Origin: Phycisphaerae bacterium
GTDB lineage: Bacteria > Planctomycetota > Phycisphaerae > UBA1845 > JAFGLZ01
Reading direction: 5' to 3'
Assembly: GCA_016927755.1 (NCBI GenBank)
Contig: JAFGLZ010000083.1
Span: 1-37,587 of the forward strand
Length of the DNA: 37,587 bases
Position numbers and translations under genes: made by a program. This document shows, one piece after another, positions 32,119 through 37,587 of this stretch. Numbering within the stretch: position 1 is the stretch's first letter; every line of letters starts with the position of its first letter. The notes beneath the pieces were generated by a model. It did not search any database. It was given only the letters and a program-made list of their open reading frames with translations, and was not told where the DNA came from.

Positions 32119-32148
32119 TTGACTATGGCGACGGTACCATCATACTGT
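32119..32148 (+). promoter_or_regulatory. Promoter of the 660-residue membrane protein gene
   Basis: -35 TTGACT (32119-32124), 18-bp spacer and -10 TACTGT (32143-32148), 87 bases before the ATG at 32235. It lies in the divergent gap next to the glycosyltransferase gene. Confidence 0.55.
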
Positions 32149-32234
32149 GCGGCGCTGCGTAACTCGTGTCAACAACTAGGGTTCTCAGGTGTATGTCGCG
32201 AGGCGCCTGAGTCTGATGGGGAGAGAGTCCTTCC

Positions 32235-34217
32235 ATGACCACGACGACGCTTCCGTATGCGAGCGGCCCGGGGGTTCGACCTCCGGCCAAGCTGACCTGG
32301 CGGATGGTGCTGCTGGGGGGCCTGTCGCTGTCGATCGGGTGGGGGATTCGGGGGAATTTCGGTCACGAATACGGCGCGATGATTGCGGGGGCGCTGGCCG
32401 CGCTGGCGGTGGTGCTGGTGGCCGGGCGGGAGGACTGGTGGCGGCGGGCGGCGTTCTTCGCGTTCTTCGGGGCGCTGGGCTGGTCCTTCGGCGGGACAAT
32501 GTCGTACATGCAGGTGGTGGCCTATACGCACTCGGGGCATCTGCAATCGCAGGCGTATGGCTTCGCGTGCCTTTTCGTGATCGGATTTCTCTGGGCGGCG
32601 ATGGGTGGCGTGGGAACAGCGGCGCCGGCGTGTCTGAGCCGCGAGCGGCTGACCGAGTTGATTCCGCCGATCATTGCCGTGTTCATTGCCTGGGCATTCC
32701 AGGATGTGGTGACGTGGTGGATGCAGACGGACAAGGGCGACTTTCGCCACGAGGACTTCCTGTACTGGCGGGACACGGATTGGGTGGCGGCGCTGCTGGC
32801 GGTCGAAGCGGCGTTGATCTATGCCGCGGCGCGGGGTCGATTCTGTCTAGGCACGTCGCTGGTGCTTCACTGTGGGATTGGCTGGTGGGTGGGCTTCTAC
32901 GTTCTGGTGCACGTGTTCAAGATCTACATGACGCCGCCGCGGGGCGACAATTGGGCGGGTGCGTTGGGGATGACGCTGGGGCTGTTCGTGTTCTGCATAA
33001 GGCATCGGCTGTGGGGCATGCTGCTGGCGGGGCTGATCTCGGGCGTCATCGGCGGTTTGGGTTTCGCGTCGGCGGAGGGGCTGAAGCTTCTGGGGATCTG
33101 GACGGGGCGCGAGACGAACTGGCACAGCGTGCTGGAGCAGAGCTACGGGTTCATCAACGGCGTCGGTATCGCGGTGGCGATGGGCGTCTTGGCCCTGCGG
33201 ACTCCGAAGCTCAGCGAAGTGTCAGAGACGACGGGTGTGGCTGGTGATGGGGTGCCCGGATCGGAGAGTGACCAGCGGGCTCAGGGGGCGCTGGTCAGAG
33301 GTCTAAAGTTCATCGTTGCCGCGCTGGGGGTGTTGATCGCGACGGCAGGGGCGCTTGCGGCAATCGCGGGGCTGGCGGGGATGCTCTATCACGTGGGTCT
33401 GCACAAGAGCTTGCGTCCGGAACTCACGGGGTTGCACGAGTACGTCGAGGTGTTCCTTGGCGAGCCGACAAAGGAGAAGTTCGCTTTGGTGCTGGGTGTG
33501 CACCTGATCGGCCTAGCGGTGCTGACAATCGGCAGGAGTATCATTCGCGCGATGCGGCCCTGTCGGAAGGCGATTGGCGTCGCGGATGGTCGGCCGTTCC
33601 GACGGTGGACGGAGGGGTTCTGCGTCGGTCTTGTCATGGTGGGTGTGACGTACGTCAATCTCGTCAAGAATGTCGAGACGTGGGTCGACGGGAAGGCCAT
33701 GCCACCGACGATGTACGGGCTGCACGCGTATTGGTGGTTCAGTCTCGGGTACTTGGCGCTGCTGGTCGGGTTCGTCGTCTTGGCGGTGGCGCATTTGAGG
33801 CGTCCTCTGGCGGTGATACCGGAGCGGCCACTGGGCAAGGGGCAATTGCTCTACCTGGCGTTCCTGTGGGTCATGGCGATCGGTAATCTGATGCGGGCGA
33901 TTCCGCCGTTCCATGAGCAGCGGCTGATCACCGAGGGGGTCATCATCATCAACGCGATCGTTTGCAGCGTGCTCATCCTGCTGTTGTCGGACATCGTTCG
34001 AGCGGCTCCGGGGCTCCAACGACCTGGATACGCGGGGATGTTGGGCAAGACGCTGCTGATCGGCGCGTTGGCCTTTCTTGTTTCCCTTGGGGCGGAGATG
34101 GGCATCGCGCGAGCCTGCCATGGGGATCAGCAGGCTCCGGGCGCGTCGCGCCACATTCGATTCGGTCCGAACGCGACCACGCAGCCGAAGCCTAAGCCGG
34201 GGCAACCACACCCTTGA
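32235..34217 (+). CDS. Polytopic membrane protein of unknown function
   Basis: 660 residues with roughly 13 to 15 predicted membrane helices by eye. Distinct features are SIGWGIRGNFGHEYGAMIAGALAAL near the start, FGGTMSYMQVV, IAWAFQDVVTWWMQT, a charged loop with DKGDFRHEDFLYWRDTD, a central cytoplasmic loop around residue 330 that is poor in hydrophobics, and a second helical block from ~345 to 635. The tail is Pro/Lys-rich. I recognise no transporter family signature. The next gene, 57 bases downstream on the same strand, encodes a secreted discoidin/barrel protein, so a shared carbohydrate-related role is possible. Confidence 0.8.
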   Translation: MTTTTLPYASGPGVRPPAKLTWRMVLLGGLSLSIGWGIRGNFGHEYGAMIAGALAALAVVLVAGREDWWRRAAFFAFFGALGWSFGGTMSYMQVVAYTHSGHLQSQAYGFACLFVIGFLWAAMGGVGTAAPACLSRERLTELIPPIIAVFIAWAFQDVVTWWMQTDKGDFRHEDFLYWRDTDWVAALLAVEAALIYAAARGRFCLGTSLVLHCGIGWWVGFYVLVHVFKIYMTPPRGDNWAGALGMTLGLFVFCIRHRLWGMLLAGLISGVIGGLGFASAEGLKLLGIWTGRETNWHSVLEQSYGFINGVGIAVAMGVLALRTPKLSEVSETTGVAGDGVPGSESDQRAQGALVRGLKFIVAALGVLIATAGALAAIAGLAGMLYHVGLHKSLRPELTGLHEYVEVFLGEPTKEKFALVLGVHLIGLAVLTIGRSIIRAMRPCRKAIGVADGRPFRRWTEGFCVGLVMVGVTYVNLVKNVETWVDGKAMPPTMYGLHAYWWFSLGYLALLVGFVVLAVAHLRRPLAVIPERPLGKGQLLYLAFLWVMAIGNLMRAIPPFHEQRLITEGVIIINAIVCSVLILLLSDIVRAAPGLQRPGYAGMLGKTLLIGALAFLVSLGAEMGIARACHGDQQAPGASRHIRFGPNATTQPKPKPGQPHP

Positions 34218-34274
34218 GGATGAGCTTGCCGCCGACCCGCGAATGGTCCTGGTGATTGGAGGTCGAGGGGAATC

Positions 34275-35792
34275 ATGACGATGAGGTGCGCTTGCGTCTC
34301 GGTTTTCGTGCTCTTGGGGTCCGGTTCGTGGGCGCCGGCCGCGAGCGGGGAGAACGCATCGGGGCGCCTGCTAAACAAGGATTCGCGATTCAGGCTCGTG
34401 CGCGCGGAAGCGGGAAGCAAGTCCGTCGGCCATGCGGAGCGGGCGCTGGACGGCGATCCGAAGACGGAGTTCACGTTCGGGTGGGCCAACGGCGGGGGGG
34501 CGTTGGTGCTGGATCTTGGTCGGGCTTGCGTGTTGACGTCTGTTCGGGTCACGAACGGGCAGGCGAATCGGCTGGTGTGGCTCGATGAGGTCCGCATTGG
34601 TCCGGATGCGGAGCACCTGCGCGGATTGCTTGGTCGTTCGGTGAATCTGGCGATGTGGCAGGCGGGCGCTGTGACGACGATTCCGGTGCCGCCATCGGTG
34701 GGCCGATTCGTTCGGATCGAGTTTCGAGGTGGCTCCGGCGATGGGGCGATCGGCGACGTCGAGCTGTTTGGGTTTGAGAACCGTCCCGAGCGACATCTGA
34801 TGTGCTGGTCGGGCGACATCGAGCGCGACTTCCTGGAGAAGCTGGACTACTTCGATCGGGATCTTGGCGTAACGGACCTGTGGCTGGACTTCGTCGAGAC
34901 GGCGTTTCCTCAGACGAACCACAATTCGGGCTTCGATCTTTGGGTGGAGTCCGGTGCCTTGGAGGGCTTCAGAAAGCGAGGCATCCGCTACTGGCTGGCG
35001 GAACACGAGGCGTTCACGTTTCTCGTCAATGGGCCGGAGGATCTTCGTGATGAGCGGAGGTGGCTGACGACGCTACGGCAGGCGCGGCATGTCTACGCCA
35101 GGGCCAAGGCGCTCGGCTTTCGCGGACTCGTCCTGGACGCCGAGGACTACGGGGGGGTGACGAAAGCGGCCGAGGCGAAGTACCAGGAGGTGGCCGATCA
35201 CGTTGATGCGTGGTGCTTCGCCGATGAGTTCGGCGTGTCGGGGATGTACTATCACCGGGGTCGGGAGTACGGGCAAGTGCTGAAGGAGGCGTGGGATTGC
35301 CCGCTGATCCAGGTCTATGAGGCCAGGATGTACGCGGGGAAGCCGGACTGTCGAGCGGGGAACTACTGGTGGCTGAAGGGCATCCACGACTCGGGCGTGG
35401 AGATCTGGATCGCCACGGAGAAGACCTACGGGGCGGGGAAGCTGGAGATCGGCAGCGACTCACCCGCGCATTGTCGCCAGTGGTTCGTTCGACTGCCGGA
35501 GTTCATGCCGAAAGTGCATGAGGCGTACCCGTTCGCCGCTCGCGTCCTGCCGGGATTCCATCCCTGGAACACGCGCATCAAGCAGCCGAACTACCTGCCG
35601 CGATACCTGGACGAGCAACTTGATGCCGCGCGCGATTGCGCGCGGGGGTACTGGATTTACTGCGAGGGTAACGCGCGGGCGGGGGATCCACGTGACGTGC
35701 TGGACCGCGCGTTCTGCAAGAAGTGCGACGTGACGCCGGAACAGTATCTTGCCGTCTTGGCAAGGCATCAGACGTGTCGATCATCGCCCTAG
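34275..35792 (+). CDS. Secreted discoidin-domain protein with TIM-barrel-like region
   Basis: 505 residues. A Sec signal peptide (ending APAAS) precedes an F5/8 type C (discoidin-like) carbohydrate-binding domain at ~35-170: AERALDGDPKTEFTFGW, GALVLDLGRACVLTSVRV and FVRIEFRGGSGDGAIGDVELFG. The rest (~175-495) reads as a barrel: YFDRDLGVTDLWLDFVE, RGIRYWLAEHEAF, LGFRGLVLDAEDYGG, EFGVSGMYYHRG and VEIWIATEKTYG. The acidic residues in LVLDAEDYG could be catalytic, but I cannot assign a GH family. It sits 57 bases after the membrane-protein gene, likely one transcript. Confidence 0.75.
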   Translation: MTMRCACVSVFVLLGSGSWAPAASGENASGRLLNKDSRFRLVRAEAGSKSVGHAERALDGDPKTEFTFGWANGGGALVLDLGRACVLTSVRVTNGQANRLVWLDEVRIGPDAEHLRGLLGRSVNLAMWQAGAVTTIPVPPSVGRFVRIEFRGGSGDGAIGDVELFGFENRPERHLMCWSGDIERDFLEKLDYFDRDLGVTDLWLDFVETAFPQTNHNSGFDLWVESGALEGFRKRGIRYWLAEHEAFTFLVNGPEDLRDERRWLTTLRQARHVYARAKALGFRGLVLDAEDYGGVTKAAEAKYQEVADHVDAWCFADEFGVSGMYYHRGREYGQVLKEAWDCPLIQVYEARMYAGKPDCRAGNYWWLKGIHDSGVEIWIATEKTYGAGKLEIGSDSPAHCRQWFVRLPEFMPKVHEAYPFAARVLPGFHPWNTRIKQPNYLPRYLDEQLDAARDCARGYWIYCEGNARAGDPRDVLDRAFCKKCDVTPEQYLAVLARHQTCRSSP

Positions 35793-35804
35793 TCTGGTTC
35801 GGCT

Positions 35805-36653
35805 TCAGGGATCGGCCGGCGCCGGGGACGACCGTGGGGGGGCCAACTCGGATTCGGTCAGCGGCGGCTCGTCCTGCTCCGGGACACTGTAGATCAACTC
35901 CGGCGTTTCGAGCCAGAGGCCATGACTCTTGCGGTGGGTGGCGTCGATGGTCCGGTTGACGAGTGGGGCCCAGGGGGCGTACCAGGTGACGCCTTTCTTC
36001 AACGCGCCGTAGAACTGGCCGAGACCGCCGGCAATCGTACTCACGAAGCGTTCGTATTCCTCCCGCGTATGACTTGCTCGGATGAGGATACGGAAATCGG
36101 TGGTCTCGGGGGGCACGGGCGTGGCGAGGAGCTTTCGGTAGAAGGATACCCAGGCCTTGGCTTCGCGCCGATAGACCTCCACGACTCCGTCTTTGAGCGG
36201 TTCGGCTCGGAAGTCGATCCACTGCTTTCCGAAGCTCGTGTTCGCGGCGACGAGCTGGTACTTGGCGGCGGCGATTTCGGAGAGGTGGCTCTCGGGGATG
36301 GGATCGTCATCCGGGTACTTCAGGGCGTAGTCCAGATCGACCTGACGGACGGCGGCGTAACGTTGCACCGCCTTGGCCACGCCGATCGCCTTGACGCAGT
36401 GGGCAACGGTGGTGTCCTGGCCGTTGACACGCTGCATGTTGTCTACGTATCGAGCCTCGATCCAGGAGATGAAGTCGCGGGCAAGCTGATAGTTGAGGTC
36501 GTCATCAGGGGTGGCGGCGGTCGCAACGGCCGTCAGAGAGACTGCAGATGGACCGTCTCGGCCGAGTTGGGCCGCCTGCCAGAGGGCGAGGCCGCAGGCC
36601 GCACCGAACATGAACGTCGCTGCCCCAATCCGCTCCGTACGTTTCCATTTCAT
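35805..36653 (-). CDS. Membrane-anchored or secreted protein of unknown function
   Basis: 282 residues from the ATG at 36653, which has AAGGTGG upstream; a GTG three codons earlier is possible. Residues 8-26 form one hydrophobic segment (IGAATFMFGAACGLALW) after a basic start, giving a signal anchor or uncleaved signal. The remainder is soluble and mainly helical, with RDFISWIEARYVDNMQRV, QRYAAVRQVDLDYALKYPDD and a Pro-rich C-terminus. I recognise no domain. It is convergent with the discoidin-domain gene, with only 12 bases between the stops. Confidence 0.7.
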   Translation of the reverse strand: MKWKRTERIGAATFMFGAACGLALWQAAQLGRDGPSAVSLTAVATAATPDDDLNYQLARDFISWIEARYVDNMQRVNGQDTTVAHCVKAIGVAKAVQRYAAVRQVDLDYALKYPDDDPIPESHLSEIAAAKYQLVAANTSFGKQWIDFRAEPLKDGVVEVYRREAKAWVSFYRKLLATPVPPETTDFRILIRASHTREEYERFVSTIAGGLGQFYGALKKGVTWYAPWAPLVNRTIDATHRKSHGLWLETPELIYSVPEQDEPPLTESELAPPRSSPAPADP

Positions 36654-36704
36654 GGGGCCCACCTTCCCCTGGGAGAGCCCGTGTCCTCAGTTTTACCCTA
36701 CGAT

Positions 36705-36710
36705 ATCATA
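36705..36710 (-). promoter_or_regulatory. Candidate -10 box of the 36653 gene
   Basis: TATGAT on the minus strand, about 52 bases before the ATG, inside the near-palindrome CTACGATATCATAG. No good -35 is found 16-18 bases upstream, so this may use another factor or an activator. Confidence 0.35.
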
Positions 36711-36757
36711 GGCGCCGGATCGGCGGTGAGAGGGAAATGTTCGAAGCTTAGCTGACG

Positions 36758-37587
36758 CTAACTGACGATGAACCGCCGGCGTTTGATGTAATCCCACACA
36801 ACGTAGCGGTCGAGATCTCGTCCACCCGTGAAGAAGACGCGTCCCCTGGTGGCCTCGGTCATCCGATTGGCGAACCGGACGTCCTCACTCGTCTGACTCC
36901 AGCTTGGCAGGAGGAAGATGTTGATTGTGATTCCCTGTTGCGCGCAGAGCTGGGCCTCGCGCATGGTGGCGGACTCGGTGAGCGGGTCCGGCGGGTAGAG
37001 GAGGTACAGGAACTTGCCTTCGAAGTGGGCGGTCGGCAGGCCGTCGGTGATGAGGATCACCTGGCGGTTGGGCGTGTCCTGAACAGTCAGGAACTGCCGG
37101 GCCATTTGCAGCCCGCGTTGGATGTTCGTGAAGTGCGGGGGGACGTGGAACTCGCTGATGTCGGTTCGGCTCATGTCGGCTTTGAGGCGGACCACGGGGT
37201 CTGACATCATGACGGGCTTGGGCATGAGCTCAGGGATTTCGGAAATGTGGCGGGGCTTTGCGAACGTGTAGATCTCGATGAATTGCAGGAAATCGCCGGG
37301 GTACTCGGTGCGAATCAGCCCGTGGAGGGCCATGCCCATGCGTTTGACGTTGATGTACTGTCCGTCGTAGCGCATGGAGCCACTCATGTCCAAGAGAACG
37401 GCCGTGGCGCACTTGGGGCTGTTCCGGGTTTGGTGGATCTCGATGTCGTCGGATTGCATTCGAACGGGCAGTCCGGGACCGTCGCGCAGCATGGCGTTGA
37501 CCATACTGGCTGGGATATCCATGTGCGTGAGGGAGTCGCCGAACTCGTAGGACTTGGTTCGCTGCATCTCGATGGCGCCCTCGCCGA
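36758..37587 (-). CDS. VWA-domain protein, C-terminal part (gene runs off the window)
   Basis: The frame is open to the window edge and reads GEGAIEMQRTKSYEFGDSL, matching the internal part of a longer VWA family, so the internal ATG at 37567 is probably not the true start. The von Willebrand A domain has its metal site in LLDMSGSMRYDG (DxSxS) and LITDGLPTAH. A conserved tail with GRVFFTGGRDLDRYVVWDY closes it. Such proteins usually work beside MoxR- or chelatase-type AAA+ ATPases in assembly or metal insertion; a partner would lie upstream, outside the window. Confidence 0.85.
   Translation of the reverse strand, partial: GEGAIEMQRTKSYEFGDSLTHMDIPASMVNAMLRDGPGLPVRMQSDDIEIHQTRNSPKCATAVLLDMSGSMRYDGQYINVKRMGMALHGLIRTEYPGDFLQFIEIYTFAKPRHISEIPELMPKPVMMSDPVVRLKADMSRTDISEFHVPPHFTNIQRGLQMARQFLTVQDTPNRQVILITDGLPTAHFEGKFLYLLYPPDPLTESATMREAQLCAQQGITINIFLLPSWSQTSEDVRFANRMTEATRGRVFFTGGRDLDRYVVWDYIKRRRFIVS

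Overview
The window is GC-rich DNA packed with single-copy metabolic, secreted and regulatory genes. It has no rRNA, tRNA, CRISPR or phage genes that I can see. The content suggests a planctomycete, probably close to Phycisphaerae. Reasons are Tat-exported Gfo/Idh/MocA and D-aminoacylase-like proteins, a membrane protein with a CxxC...CxxC zinc ribbon, many secreted glycoside hydrolase-like proteins, and two kinds of dispersed hairpin repeat that I recall from planctomycete genomes. That placement is inference from gene content, not from a marker gene.

Layout. 1-2040 (minus strand) holds a BlaI/MecI repressor coupled to a truncated BlaR1-type sensor. Upstream lies a zinc-ribbon membrane protein, preceded by a second copy of the same promoter/operator and a relic of the repressor's N-terminus. 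2164-8077 carries a URO-D-fold methyltransferase-like protein, a D-aminoacylase, a Gfo/Idh/MocA oxidoreductase and a GH5-like enzyme. 8425-14174 carries a pyruvate-kinase C-terminal-like protein and a NifU-type Fe-S protein (minus strand), then gcvH, gcvPA, gcvPB and lplA (plus strand): the glycine decarboxylase P and H proteins with the ligase that can lipoylate H. 14234-16431 has an acetylxylan-esterase-family hydrolase, a sugar-nucleotidyltransferase and a small orphan ORF. 16691-26948 is a secreted-carbohydrate block: a surface protein with a C-terminal sorting-like tail, a 988-residue GH5-like enzyme, a deacetylase-like barrel, a further TIM-barrel protein and a mannonate-dehydratase-like protein. 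26969-30861 has an acyl-CoA dehydrogenase and a ThDP enzyme (one likely operon), a MazG-type pyrophosphohydrolase and a divergent NikR. 30968-37587 has a queuosine-tRNA mannosyltransferase-like protein, a 660-residue polytopic membrane protein, a discoidin-plus-barrel secreted protein, a membrane-anchored unknown, and the C-terminal part of a VWA protein.

The most unusual material is non-coding. A ~170-bp structured element with imperfect terminal inverted repeats occurs three times almost unchanged, each time in the same orientation and ending about 15-35 bases before a start codon (gcvPA, gcvPB, the 21971 gene). Three diverged relatives share its core hairpin, two of them also lying upstream of a gene. 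The core hairpin shows compensatory base changes between copies. A second, smaller repeat forms a perfect CACGGGCA hairpin, occurs as two tandem pairs, and supplies the stop codon of the ThDP enzyme. The repressor cassette is also duplicated with its operator spacing kept exactly at 50 bp.
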